A stretch of 64,000 nucleotides of DNA, taken from Ancistrus triradiatus (Eukaryota > Chordata > Actinopteri > Siluriformes > Loricariidae). The stretch is taken from contig JAJAGP010000342.1 of NCBI GenBank assembly GCA_025084515.1, positions 298,001 to 362,000 on the forward strand. The letters are read 5' to 3'. Below, in pieces: positions 1 through 11,103 of the stretch (position 1 is the first letter of the stretch; every line of letters starts with the position of its first letter). The notes below the pieces were generated by a model. That model did not search any database. It was given only the letters and a program-made list of their open reading frames with translations, and was not told the DNA's origin. The position numbers and the translations under genes were made by a program.

Positions 1-430
1 GGTTAGCAAATTAGTAAACCAGATACATACAGCACATACACTTACACAATAACAGGAGATTAATTTCCTAATTACAAATATCTGAAGAATAACATCATGA
101 CCCCGCAAACATTCTCTACAGATAAATGATGGATAGCAAAGCTACTATATGTATGGTGCCTGAATTACAATTTTACTACATTACTATAAAAGTCTCTTCA
201 TATTTCTTGTATACACATAATTACTAAACAATACGCCCATTAAAGGATCTTGAAATATGTAAAAAACATATGTGATAAAGAAAAGAAAGGTAAATCAGAG
301 GCAAATGCACTGTGAGCATATTGTACCTTCATTTTACAACAGTGGACAGGTTCTCATCAGTCACGTAGAGCAACTTTTTTTAGATCACTAAAATGGTGCT
401 AACCACTGTAGATGGCTTTCTTATGTTTTC
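1..430. other. AT-rich non-coding DNA
   Basis: I see no gene, no recognisable transposon and no long open frame here. The sequence is AT-rich with ordinary complexity, like unique intergenic or intronic fish DNA. Confidence 0.5.
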
Positions 431-440
431 AAGTCACAAG

Positions 441-461
441 AAAAGTTTGTGAACCCTTTCC
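441..461 (+). repeat. Tc1 terminal-repeat-like scrap
   Basis: About twenty bases (aaaagtttgtgaacccttt and neighbours) match the outer part of the terminal inverted repeat of the Tc1 family that is complete at 8407-9994. Nothing around it continues the element, so it is either a tiny remnant or a chance match. Confidence 0.35.
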
Positions 462-530
462 AACACTAACCTTAAACATGGATGACTTTATATAAGTTGA
501 GTGAGGCAATTCATTTGCAATCACACGACA

Positions 531-716
531 TCACATGGTGCCCTTTTCCCCTTTATTGTTATACCCACACTCACCTGACCTATTGCCTTTGAGGATACAA
601 TTCAATTGCAGCATCTCATGTGTCTCAGGCCCTTCAAGCTTATATCTGTGCATTATCCCATTACAGTCAAACAGTTTTGACACCCACTGACTAACCGATG
701 CCATAGATAATACCAT
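531..716 (-). other. Possible coding exon, identity unknown
   Basis: On the minus strand a 61-codon open frame contains about 45 residues beginning MASVSQW and running through LFDCNGIMHRY to LKGNRS. These have ordinary protein composition rather than repeat composition. They are followed by a textbook 5' splice site, CAG|GTGAGT, near 567-575. The upstream side offers only a weak acceptor (cggttag). I do not recognise the protein. It could be an internal or first exon of a gene continuing to the left, or an open frame by chance in AT-rich DNA. No transposon signature overlaps it. Confidence 0.25.
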
Positions 717-719
717 AAA

Positions 720-1247
720 GACATTGCTCGATACAAATCAGGTCAGGATAACTCATTTAACGCTGCCATACATATTTCTTATGTGTAACTCGAAACGCTG
801 GAAAGAAGAAATCAATAGAAATGTTTCTTGTTAATGAAGATGTAACGGGCTGCCATTCTTGTGGCCTGTGTGGCTTTCAGAGCTCACAGGTCAGTCTTAA
901 TAAATCTCCCACTGCGGTCAACTGGGTGGTCAACATGGTAGTAGGACCAGACAAACCTTGCTCAGCTGCCTGTATCTTCTAACATAGTGAATCATTTTAG
1001 TGTTTTGGATTTTTTTTTCAATGAAACTGTGATTTAGCTTTATTGTTTTACTTAATATAGTCCACTATTTACATGTCCTCTTTCTTTATTGTTTATGTAA
1101 TGACGTTGAATTAATTCCTTTCCTAAAATCTGTCACCCTATAATTTACACTTTGCACATTAACACTGTACAAAATGTATATTTCTCTAGTGGATGAAACT
1201 AAATTAAACAAGTAGCATGTGTGTTCAAAAACTAGTAGAATTCAATA
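720..1247. other. AT-rich non-coding DNA
   Basis: No gene or transposon is recognised. The stretch is AT-rich with many short T and A runs. Confidence 0.5.
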
Positions 1248-1848
1248 TACAATGCTTGTAGAAAATCGTCATATCCCTTTGAAATAGTCACACTTTTGTC
1301 TCACAGCCTGAAATACAATATGTTTTTCCAATTTTATTTACACATTTTGCCTTACTACATTCAAATAATGAGAAAAAAGTAAACAGTTCTGAAAATTAAT
1401 TAAAAATGAAAAACTACAACAACAGGGTTGGAAAAGTGATCAGCCCATTGATTTAGTACTTTGTAGAGCCATCTTTGCTATAACTACAGCCTCTGTTTGG
1501 ATATGTCTCTATCAGCTTTGCACACCTAGACTGGTGAACAACTTCCTAGCGAAATTGATTGAGTTCAGTCAAATTCCCTGGTGACCGGCAATGCACGGCT
1601 CTCTTCAAGTCCATCCACAGATTTTCAGATTTAGGTCAGGACTTTGACTTTGGTCACTGAAGGACATTCAACTTCCTATATGTAAGCTTAAGTTTTTTGG
1701 CAGTGTGTTTAGGGTCGTTGTCTTGCTGGAAGGTGAACCTCCTGCCAATTGTCAGCTTGTCTAGCAGTGGGTCGCATGTTTTCCTCAAGAATGTGGATGT
1801 AATTGGTAGCATCCACTTTCCCTTCAATGTTGACCAGTTGCCCTGTTT

Positions 1849-2100
1849 CTATAGAAGAGAAACATCCCCATAAAAAACATTGGCAGAACCATGCTTCAAA
1901 GTGTGTATGGTATATTTACAGTGGTGTGCTGTGTTACATAGCATTTGAGTCTTCCAAATGTTTTTGGCAAAGCATAAACAAGACTCAGCATGATACTTTT
2001 TCAGGAATGGCTTCTTTCTTGCTACCCTGTCATACAGGCCAGCTTTGTGTAAAGTTTGTAAGATTGTTGTCACATGAACAGAATGACCAATCTCAGCCAT
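1849..2100 (-). pseudogene. Tc1 transposase fragment
   Basis: This 83-codon minus-strand frame starts MAEIGHSVHV and includes LHKAGLYDRVARKKPFL. That corresponds to the end of the transposase DNA-binding region, the segment just before the catalytic core. The remainder of the frame drifts away from Tc1 sequence. It is one surviving island of the decayed transposase in the 1250-2618 element, with no upstream helix-turn-helix and no DDE residues in frame. Confidence 0.6.
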
Positions 2101-2477
2101 ACAGACTTTTAGTCCTTCAAAGGTAGTATCCTTGATCAGTATCCTCTTGGCTCAGTTATCCAGATTGGAAGGATGACCCGATCTTGGCGGGACCATACAC
2201 TTTCCACTTCTTGATAATGCTTACCATGCTCTTCTAGTAGTGGAATCCTCAAGGCACAGCTGGTTTTCTTCTGAAGTAATTAAAACCACTACAGTTGATG
2301 TCAGGTGTAGGCCCATTAACCTGGTGTGGTTTGTGGAAAGTGATTGGTTGTACCGCAGTGGTTACTCTAAGGGACTGATTACTTATTCAAACCAGGTATT
2401 GTGCTAATTAAATTATAAAAGTATACCAGAAACACTTTGATTATGAGTGTTATAATGTGTACAGACAGTTGGAAAAT

Positions 2478-2522
2478 CAGTCACTTACTTATCCGCTTAA
2501 CGTTGGACAGGGTCGCGGGAAA
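2478..2522 (-). mobile_element. Truncated SINE inserted in Tc1, with TSD
   Basis: This 45-bp segment (cttatccgcttaacg...gacagggtcgcggga) matches the 3' part of the L2/Mermaid-type SINE seen complete at 62594-62920. It is flanked by an exact 11-bp duplication, agttggaaaat, at 2467-2477 and 2523-2533. It is therefore a severely 5'-truncated insertion that happened after the Tc1 element had landed. Confidence 0.7.
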
Positions 2523-2699
2523 AGTTGGAAAATGTCAAACATTATTTATTTTCATTTTCATGGTACAATGTGACAAAAGGCCAGAATTTCAATAGTGTAT
2601 GGCGATTTTCTATAGCTGTAGCTTTCAGTTTAAATCAAGAAAGAACATCCTAAAGGAGCTCAAGAAAATTGCACTAAATATTAATTAATACATTCTTTT

Positions 2700-2788
2700 C
2701 CACACCAGCTTAATCCAGTTAAGAGATCACAAGGGGCAGGACTGGCAGGGATGCAAGGCAGGGACCAATCATGATCGGGGTGCCAGCA

Positions 2789-2827
<39 letters not shown>

Positions 2828-3006
2828 TTGGGGACACTTTAAAGGTGACAATTAATCGACACAAGTCTTTGGAATGTGGGAGGAAACCAGAGTACACAGA
2901 GAAAACTCATTCAAACATAGGAAGATTATGCAAACTCCACACAGGCAGCAATAAGGCCAGCACTCCCTGGAGCTGTGAGTAGCCACTGAGCCACCACGCT
3001 GCCCTG
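2700..3006 (-). mobile_element. SINE, L2/Mermaid type
   Basis: In minus orientation it carries the family hallmarks: gtgggaggaaaccagagtac, then a phrase close to aactccacacaggcagc, then gagccaccacgctgccct at the tRNA-like head. An internal CA repeat has expanded at 2791-2825. No coding capacity. Confidence 0.8.
2791..2825. repeat. (CA)n microsatellite
   Basis: About 17 uninterrupted CA units lie inside the SINE. This is a likely polymorphic length marker. Confidence 0.95.
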
Positions 3007-3180
3007 GCACTAAACAAAAGTCATCCAACTTCCAACACTTTCAATAGATTACAATATTTTTCAGGTTAGTTTAGAAACTTAACATAGGTGATAAATGACT
3101 GGTATAGGTCTAGTGTTAGGATTACTTCAAAGGTCATTACCAGTTATATATGTAAGAATGAATGGTCCAAACTCACAAAA

Positions 3181-3600
3181 ACTATTAGGAGTCGCGCTTC
3201 CCGGCGCTAGAGCGTAGTGTCGACTCATTTTTGGCCTGTGCATGCTCGGTGCGATCGTGAATGCGCCAGTGCTCATTTAGTGACACCTGCTGGCTCGTGT
3301 ATTTTAGAGCACGCTCGAGTCCAGTCAGGTGCCGCATGATTTAGGGATGATGATGATAGATTTCGTAGAATCGCAGCCATGATACGGCTAGGAGGTGACG
3401 TCAGGGCGCAGTTTGGGCGTAAGCACATATTCTGCCGCTAATCCTCGCCATTCCCCCGTCCCTGGTTTTCCCCGTCGCCCCCGGCGGCGTTCCCCTGCTC
3501 CTCGCGACAGTTCGTGCCTCCCACTTGCCCTTTACAGGTTAAGTGCCCCTTTGGGATCTACAATATGCAGTCTTGTCATTCCCGAGGTAAATGAGTAAGA
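3181..3600 (+). promoter_or_regulatory. CpG-rich promoter-like island
   Basis: The sequence turns abruptly GC- and CpG-rich between AT-rich flanks (cgcgcttcccggcgctag, cgccgcccccggcggcg-like runs). It includes a full palindromic CRE, TGACGTCA, at 3396-3403. A segment at 3282-3293 matches 11 of 12 positions of the CTCF core on the reverse strand. A plausible splice donor, GAG|GTAAAT, follows at 3587. Together this resembles a CpG-island promoter with a non-coding first exon transcribed to the right. An open frame at 3395-3598 is arginine/proline-rich and probably a by-product of GC content. The role is inferred. Confidence 0.45.
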
Positions 3601-5640
3601 AAATCTTCTCCAGAAAAAAAAGCTAAATATCATGCAGAGGTTGTTGTCAGAAACCACATAGCTGGTCTTCTTCAAGCGAAATGCAGCTATTCTATAATGT
3701 ACAACTCCCTATTTCACTATCAGCTATTAAGAGATTAGGTCAACATTTTGAAACCACAGGTAATTTTTCCATTCCTATAGCAGAATAAATTATTTTCTTG
3801 TAAGCAGCTCTCTAATCCCGGCCACAAACAGTATCAAAAATAAATCTTATTGCTATCATATCATATCCCAATTAGGTTTAAGTTCAATAATTATATTACA
3901 CAATAAACTTTCTTATGATGGGTCTTCATCAATCTCCTTCCAAAGATGGAATAGACCTCTGATGGGAACCAGTGTTTTCCCATAAATGTAACTCATACTT
4001 CTAGAGAAAGCAAAAAAGCTGTACTCAAGGATTAATTCCATGTTCTATATAGAAGAACAAAAGGGAATGTAAAATTATAAACAAAAAAGATGAAAAGATG
4101 AAAATCTACAATTCCAATAAAATCATACAATACAGAGGTAATTGTAAACTTGTAATATTTAATATAATTTAACAAAAAAATATTTTATTTTAATTAAAAC
4201 AACTTTGTTTCAATCACACTGAGCACATCAAACCAAGAAAATATTCTGCAATCCAGCCTAAGTGCAGCAATGAAAAATCATTATAAGATGTACAGTAATT
4301 TTTCGCAGGGAATATTGATCCATAAACAATACCTAACCATTTTAGAATATAAATATATTATACATTCTGAAAATAAAAATATTAAACACATATTGAATAA
4401 TCTTGCACTCTAGAAATTTCCATAGAGCAAAGTATAACTTTTATACATTTAGCATCGTATGAATAAGAAAATGCACTACAACAACTCCCCATAATACATT
4501 TCCTGATTGTGAACGTTCCTGACGAAAAAAAAAAGTTCACATTCCATCTCATTTCACAAATCAATTATTAAAATAATTAGTAAGGCTGCCAGTTTCTTCC
4601 TCAATTTTCTCATCTTACATCCAGATCCTTTTCAAGTAGCCTGCAACCAGTCTCATTTTGCATTAGTCATGGAACCACTACCTACATAATTTTGTTTTCT
4701 CATAAACCAGTCTATGTACTGCAGTTCATTCATTTGTGAAATGGTTGCTTTAAAAATCCATTCATTTAGTTTAATTAAAGTTCAAAAATTTCAACTGGAA
4801 TATACACTGGAATGCATCCGAACTATATTGTCAGTATTTGGTAGGTGAGAAATGATATTCACAATTTTATATATAGTTAGGTATATAACTGCATATAAAA
4901 CTGAGTGAAACTGTACATAAATTTATAAATGCATACCTGTATAGATGCCCAGGCTTCCTAATGAACAAATCCCCAAATGCTCCAATGACAGGGCCAAATA
5001 AGGAGAAAATGACAATACATTACTACATAATCATTTAACAAATAAAACTTTCTTCTCAAAAAGTTTTGCATATTAAATGAGAATTTTCTACAGCGTGTTA
5101 AATAAAAACACTCCTATTAAAAGCATATGTACATTTATAAAACAATTTCTTAAATTCTTTTACTTAATTTTTTTAACTCTTGTCATATGAGTAATATATA
5201 GTATAATACTAGTATATTGGACAACTTGTAATGAAAATTTGGATAAATAAGCAAATTGTATGCTTAACCCAATGGCTAATAATTGCATCCAAGCACTCTA
5301 GTTATGAAGTCCAGTTAATTGTTTTTTTGTTGTTGTTTTTTATGTTTTAACCCTGCATATTTTGGTCATTCACTGAATACTGGTGAGCATCTATCTTGAA
5401 CAAGACACTAGTCCATCACAGGGCTGTGACCATGCAGAGGATTATTTTCCCCATATTATCTCATAAATAGATCACTCCACCACTGCATATGAAATATAGA
5501 AAATGGAAATGGGAAATATAGAAAATAGGAAATATAGAAAATGAAATGGGACTAGTCCATGAAAATAGGACTTTATGTATTTTTATTAACATGTCTCTGA
5601 AAAGGGTGGTTTGTTCCTTATCTGTGAAACAGGGTGCTGT
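3601..5640. other. AT-rich non-coding DNA
   Basis: About 2 kb with no recognisable gene. Near 5395-5440 there is a short SINE-like phrase (actagtccatcacagggct). The rest is AT-rich unique-looking sequence with a short local repeat of gaaatatagaaaatg around 5490-5545. Confidence 0.5.
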
Positions 5641-5649
5641 AGATTTGCT

Positions 5650-5650
<1 letters not shown>

Positions 5651-5702
<52 letters not shown>
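5651..5702. repeat. (TC)n(CA)n compound microsatellite
   Basis: Eleven TC units (5651-5672) run straight into fifteen CA units (5673-5702). An open frame through it (5546-5833) is an artefact of the repeat. Confidence 0.95.
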
Positions 5703-5708
<6 letters not shown>

Positions 5709-5914
5709 GTGATAAAGTGAGAGTGGTTACCCCCTCCTTCCTCTGCACTGACAAACATCACTGCCTCCAGCTTGCGTGGCAGTGTACATTGATCTGCCAT
5801 CACGCTGATCATATTACAACCCTACCAGATTAGATTTGCATTTTTAATTTCCCTGATGAAAAAATGCATTAAACATTGAATGTTATGAGGAGAATTTTTA
5901 TGTGTATATATCTA

Positions 5915-5929
5915 CCCCCCCCCCCCCCC
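5915..5929. repeat. Poly(C) run
   Basis: Fifteen consecutive C bases followed by a CA-rich stretch. Length is likely unreliable in any assembly. Confidence 0.9.
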
Positions 5930-6935
5930 AACCCACACACACCACCTACAGTAAAGCACACACAGTATAAGGCACACGCATTTATACACATATAAGTATC
6001 TACACTGGCAGTTAGTCAGGGGGAGGTTGGGGGGGCTTTTAAGGTGCATTGAAAATATCCAACTGACCTGATGACAGAGCAAGTCAATTTTTTATTTAAA
6101 AGAGTTCTTTGTGCAAAATTTGCCCGTCAGATAAGATATACGCATCAGTTTGTACCCTTAGCTGCATATGGACTCAAGGACGTACCTGATAAAACGCTAT
6201 ATACTCAATTATGTGCACATGCCATACGAATACATTAGAGGGTTATGTTTAAAAAAAAAATGTGATCATAAAAAAGTCTTCTAATACGACAATAAAATCA
6301 GTGATTACAGTAGGTTTAAACAAACACATGAAACAATATTCAGAATGAAAGGCAAAGGCAATCTTTATGGTGGTGCAAAGTCTGTTCAGTGCAGCACTAT
6401 AGCATATTGAGATCTTACGGACCTTGGAGTCGCTAATATTTTGGCCATTACATCTCTGGTGTGTATGAATAAAGGTTTGCCAGGTGTGATTTTATTTATT
6501 GCTGTCAAAATGTATATTTAATAAGAATCACAAGAATGTAATATTTAATATTGATTATATGACTGATTGAGAAAGACTAGATGACTATCTTCCTATTTGC
6601 ATTTCAATTTTATATGTCTATCACTGACTGCCTCAGGAGTTGTAAATGTCAAAAATGTATTTTATTTTGTATCCTTTCATTTTAGTGAAGCTTTTTAGTA
6701 GTACTTGCTGTAATTCTTACAGATAACAAACATCAAAGGTGTCACCCTGTAACAGCAAAGATATCCTAATAGCAATGATTTATAAACTCACACTTTTCAC
6801 GTCTCACCATGTTAAGCTGGAACTTGATTACAAGCTGTAGAAGTATTTCTGTTTATTTAATTAGCCTTTATATATCCGAAGAGTGGGTATTCATATACAT
6901 TCTGTCATATTCATATATATCTACCATATATACAG

Positions 6936-6938
<3 letters not shown>
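5930..6938. other. AT-rich non-coding DNA
   Basis: No gene or transposon recognised. Confidence 0.5.

Positions 6939-7020
<82 letters not shown>
6939..7020. repeat. (TA)n microsatellite
   Basis: About 80 bp of alternating TA with one phase break. The open frame spanning it is a repeat artefact rich in Tyr and Ile. Confidence 0.95.
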
Positions 7021-7022
<2 letters not shown>

Positions 7023-7790
7023 CATATCAGATGAATTACCGAACTTTAGACCTTATTTGTGAGCATGAAACAGGGTTAGACATGTTGATAGACTGCCAGT
7101 ACTTTTTGAAATTTTGTTTAGCAATGAGCAGCATATAATATTGTATTTTGAAATGAATGCATACCTTTTGGGCCTAATTTTGTGCTATTAAAATATGGTT
7201 ATTATACTACTGGTTATTACTGGTTATTATATTATAATATCGGTTGCTCTTTCAAAGCTCAGGAGACATAATGGTGTTCTTCCTTCATGTTTCATTTACG
7301 TGTCAACTTTGTCACAGATGTTTCCTAAACTTCCTTAAAAGTTAAAGAATGAGACAAAAGAGACTTTTTAAAAACCATTGACATTAATGTTCACATGAGC
7401 TGCCTTTGTTAGAGGAATAGATGAATGGAATATATTACAAAAGATACCTCTAAGCTTGAAGATGTATGAAACAGTGACAGGGTTGGTTGACTGATGATTA
7501 AAGTTTAAAGATGAATGTACATGTATATGCCTATGAAAGTGTGTGAAATGTGAACAGTTACTGCAATGGCCATGTATTGAAAGTTTTAATCATAAAATAT
7601 TTCAAAAGCAAAACTATATATATAGCCCCACCTGCTGTGGAGGAAGAAGAAGACAGGGGGAGCTAAAAAGGATGGATACAAGCTGGAGGGATGCAATGAA
7701 ATAACAGTAAAAGTAAATATAAGGAACACTGCATGTATTTGTATTTGCAATTTCCTTATCATCCCAAGGGTTGTATTATATATTTTACTA
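7021..7790. other. AT-rich non-coding DNA
   Basis: No gene recognised. A small purine-rich segment at 7640-7680 (gaggaagaagaagacaggg) may be an old repeat scrap. Confidence 0.45.
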
Positions 7791-7939
7791 TTCTACTTGA
7801 CTACATTCTGTTTTATTCATTATATTCTCTATTTTATTTATTCTATTCTCTATTTAATTAAATTACATATTCTATTTAGCTTCTATGTATTTAAATATTT
7901 TTTATTAATGAATAGAATTCTTACATGCTTCTTAGTTAC

Positions 7940-8092
7940 ACCTAGCATCTATCTAGGTTACTCTACGCTACTCTCCACTGTCACCTTAGGCTTGCTCAAG
8001 TTGGGTTGTGGCCCAAGGTCAATGTAAAGCTGTTTTGAGCCAATGCTCCATTGTAAAAAGTGCTATATTAATAAACTGAGTTGAGTTGACAC
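7940..8092 (+). mobile_element. L2-clade LINE 3' end
   Basis: In plus orientation this carries the same 3' untranslated end as the L2 copies elsewhere: ccactgtcaccttaggcttg, then gtaaagctgttttgagccaatg, then a degenerate gtgctatattaataaa and a TTGAG/TTGAC tail. The AT-rich 150 bp upstream may be more of the same element but is too decayed to call. Confidence 0.7.
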
Positions 8093-8404
8093 ACTCAAAC
8101 TAAGATAGCTAGAATGTTATCACAACAGTCTATAATAGAGGACTACCCATATTATTTGCTTGCAGTTATAGGATGACAATACTGCACAGAGCAAAAAGTG
8201 GAAATCATTTTATTTTTGGCAAGCAGAGGTTACACTACACAATAATAGGGTGGTCTCCTTGCCCTCTATGAAAGTGAAATGATCCTTGAATTTCAGAACA
8301 GAAATGCATTTCTTCCCTGGCTTTGTGTCAGCTCTATCCTATTGTGTCATGTGGGGACATGTAGGCTACACTGTGTGCATAGCCTACTGTGGTGCAGACA
8401 CACT
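8093..8404. other. Unassigned DNA between L2 and Tc1
   Basis: No gene or repeat recognised. Confidence 0.4.
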
Positions 8405-8406
8405 TA

Positions 8407-9994
8407 TAGTGGTGCTCGAAAGTTTGTGAACCCTTTCGAATTTTCTATATTTCTGCATAAATATGACTTAAAACATCATCGGATTTTCACACAAGCCCTA
8501 AAAGTAGATAAAGAGAACCCAGTTAAACAAATGAGACAAAAATATTATACTTGGTCATATTTATACTGGAAAATGATCCAATATTACATATTAGTGAATG
8601 GCAAAAGTATGCGAACCTCAGAATTATCAGTTAATTTGAAGGTGAAATTAGAGTCAGGTGTCTCCAATGGGATGATAATCAGGTGTGAGTGGGCACCCTG
8701 TTTTATTTAAAGAACAGGGATCTATCAAAGTCTGCTCTTCACAACACACGTTTGTGGAACTGTATCATGGCACGAACAAAGGAGATTTCTGAGGAGCTCA
8801 GAAAAAGAGTTGTTGATGCTCATCAGGCTGAAAAAGGTTACAAAACCATCTCTAAAGAGTTTGGACTCCACCAATCCACAGTCAGACAGATTGTGTACAA
8901 ATGGAGGAAATTCAAGACCATTGTTACCCTCCCCAGGAGTGGTCGACCAACAAAGATCACTCCAAGAGCAAGGCGTGTAATAGTTGGCGAGGTCACAAAG
9001 GACCCCAGGGTAACTTCTATGCAACTGAAGGTCTCTTCTACATTGGCTAATGTTAATGTTCATGAGTCCACCATCAGGAGAACACTGAACAACATTGGTG
9101 TGCATGGCAGGGTTGCAAGGAGAAAGCCACTGCTCTCCAAAAAGAACATTGCTGCTCGTCTGCAGTTGCTAAAGAATCACATTGACGAGCCAGAAGGCTA
9201 TTGGAAGAATGTTTTTATGGACGGATGAGACCAAAATAGAATTTATAGTTTAAAAGAAAAGCATTATGTTTGGGAGAAAGAAAATCACTGCATTCCAGCA
9301 TAAGAACCTTATCCCATCTGTGAAACATGGTGGTGGTAGTATCATGGTTTAGGCCTGTTTTGCTGCATCTGGACCAGGACGGCTTGCCATCATTGATGGA
9401 ACAATGAATTCTGGATTATATCAGAGAATTCTAATGGAAAATGTCAGGACATCTGTCCATGAACTGAATCTCAAGAGAAGGTGGGTCATGCAGCAAGACA
9501 ACAACCCTAAGCACACAAGCCGTTCTACCAAAGAATGGTTAAAGAAGAATAAAGTTCATTTTTTGGAATGGCCAAGTCAAAGTCCTGACCTTAACCCAAT
9601 GGAAATGTTGTGGAAGGACCTGAAGTGAGCAGCTAATGTGAGGAAACCCACCAACATCCCAGAGCTATCAAAGAGGAATGGGCTAAAATTCCTCCAAGCC
9701 GGTGTGCAGGACTGATCAACAGTTACAGGAAACATTTAGCTGCAGTTATTGCTGCACAGGGGGGTCACACCATATACTGAAAGTAAAGGGTCACATACTT
9801 TTGCTACTCACTAATATGTAATATTGGATCATTTTTCTCAATAAATAAATGACCAAGTATAATATTTTTGTCTCATTTGTTTAACTGGGTTCTCTTTATC
9901 TACTTTTAGGACTTGAGTTTAAATCTGATGATGTTTTAGGTCATATTTATGCAGAAATAGAAAATGGAAAATTCTAAATTTTCAAGCACCACTG
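8407..9994 (+). mobile_element. Tc1/mariner element, near full length
   Basis: The element is 1,588 bp. It has TA at 8405-8406 and 9995-9996, and outer ends agtggtgctcgaaagtttg and its complement (caagcaccactg). The inverted repeats are long, roughly 210 bp each (about 8407-8620 and 9785-9994), and still very similar apart from small indels. The interior carries one transposase gene in plus orientation. Four other copies of this family lie at 17127, 30550, 53777 and 62225. The well-kept repeats suggest a comparatively recent insertion, although the gene is broken. Confidence 0.9.
8767..9782 (+). pseudogene. Tc1 transposase, frameshifted
   Basis: The gene starts at the ATG giving MARTKEISEELRKRVVDAH. 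The first open segment (to 9228) encodes the paired-type DNA-binding domain: two helix-turn-helices joined by the GRPTK-containing linker, ending at HGRVARRKPLL. One extra base near 9213 throws the frame just before the first catalytic Asp (WTDETK). Reading on in the shifted frame gives a stop shortly after, then a stop replacing the Trp of the IMVW motif near 9349. An open segment at 9404-9628 follows with the second Asp (QQDNNPKH) and the catalytic Glu (DLNPMEMLW). A further stop and a small deletion affect the last 50 residues. All three DDE residues survive, but no intact protein can be made. The normal length for the family is about 340 residues. Confidence 0.85.
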
Positions 9995-10032
9995 TATTCT
10001 GTTACACCCCAACACTGAATAACTATTAGATT

Positions 10033-10505
10033 ACTTCATTCATTTTCATACTTGGTGTATCCAATTCAGGGTCATGGGGAGCCAGGTCCTAACTGGAAGC
10101 ACACTGTTACTGTAACGCGGGTGTAGAGGGAGGAGACAAACGCAGACCAATGGGATCAGGTAAGGCAGGTTTATTAATGTATTCGGCAGTATTACTGAGT
10201 GGAGCTAGAGACCAGGTACTGAGAACGTGGCGTAGCGTGGAGTGAGGTGAAGCGTGGGTATATGCAGCGTAGGTGAGAGTGAGGGGAATGAGGCGCAGGT
10301 GAGCAATCAGTATGTCGGAGAGGTGGAACGTAGAGGAATGCGGGTGTGGTGAGCTGAGCTGTCCGTGGGCGTGACAGTTACCCACTCACTGAAACACTTC
10401 AGAGATATTAACTGACCTTATGCATGACTTTGGAATGTGAGAGGAAAACAGAGTACCTAGAGGAAATAAGCACAGATTCAGGGAGAACATGTATATTTCA
10501 CACAT
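10033..10505 (-). mobile_element. SINE split by an LTR-like insert
   Basis: The two SINE halves lie at 10033-10110 and 10377-10505. They read in minus orientation and include ccaattcagggtcatgggga and then gactttggaatgtgagagga, the usual phrases of the L2/Mermaid-type SINE. The 266-bp insert between them is annotated separately. Confidence 0.65.
10111..10376 (-). mobile_element. Solo-LTR-like insertion
   Basis: The segment has a 5-bp direct duplication, gttac, on both sides (10106-10110 and 10377-10381). Its ends are TG...CA (tgtaacgc ... gcgtgaca), which is retroviral-type LTR structure. Read on the minus strand it starts TGTCACGCCCACGG and has a polyadenylation-like attaataaacctgcc near its 3' end, as expected for a short Ty3/gypsy LTR. 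No internal region is present, so it is best explained as a solo LTR formed by recombination between two LTRs. A short terminal-repeat DNA element is a weaker alternative. Confidence 0.65.
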
Positions 10506-11100
10506 TTTTAAATATTGTTTATTATGGAGTATAAGATTTGATAAACTGTTAAATGTCATATTTAACTCATTAGGAAAAAATATCCTTCATCCATATTTAT
10601 ACAAATAAGAACATGTTTATGTTTGATAGTTAGAAGTTATAATTATAACTTTTAACTAGATAGATAGAAGAGATAGTTAGAAACTTGGAGTGGTGCTAAC
10701 ATCTGTCTGTCAGTCATTCTCTCCTGTGCTGAAGTAACTTTAAGAATAATTATTTATATGTATAGGAGAAATATTGTATGAAATATTAGATGTAAAAGCC
10801 TGAAAAGCCTTTAGTAGGTTACTTAGACCTGACAGTTTATTTTAAAAGCCTAAGGGATACAGTCTGTGTTTTCCACACCCTAACAATAACACTAACCTAA
10901 TTTGTGATTAAAATAATGGAACTTATTATTAAACATTGTACCATTTTTTTCTCTTAATAAATATTTATGTTAAGATATTGCCTTTTTGTTTTAATGCCAT
11001 ATGGCATGGTTCTACTGCTTTTATAAAATATCTTACGACCTTTTCCTTGAACAAGCTAGAGCATTTTACTTAGGTAAATGATACTTTGGTAATTCTAATA
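10506..11100. other. AT-rich non-coding DNA
   Basis: No gene or repeat recognised. Confidence 0.5.
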
Positions 11101-11103
11101 CCT

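Larger units (their letters stand above)
1250..2618 (-). mobile_element. Tc1/mariner element, degraded, end to end
   Basis: Both ends match as inverted repeats. The left begins after a TA at 1248-1249 and contains gtagaaaatcgtcata; the right carries its complement and ends at 2618 before TA 2619-2620. The interior reads on the minus strand as a decayed Tc1 transposase. A short frame at 1849-2100 holds the family's VARKKPF-type segment after the second helix-turn-helix. Elsewhere frameshifts and stops prevent any full protein. Its length of about 1.37 kb is normal for a Tc1 element that has lost little sequence. A SINE scrap interrupts it at 2478-2522. It cannot encode an active enzyme. Confidence 0.75.

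Noticed and set aside
3395..3598. 67-codon Arg/Pro-rich frame in the CpG island
   Set aside because: High GC lengthens chance open frames; no domain, and the region is better explained as promoter or untranslated exon.
5546..5833. 95-codon open frame
   Set aside because: It passes through the TC/CA microsatellite and has Ser-Leu and Thr-His runs only.
6809..7138. 109-codon open frame
   Set aside because: It is carried by the TA repeat (Tyr/Ile runs); no domain.
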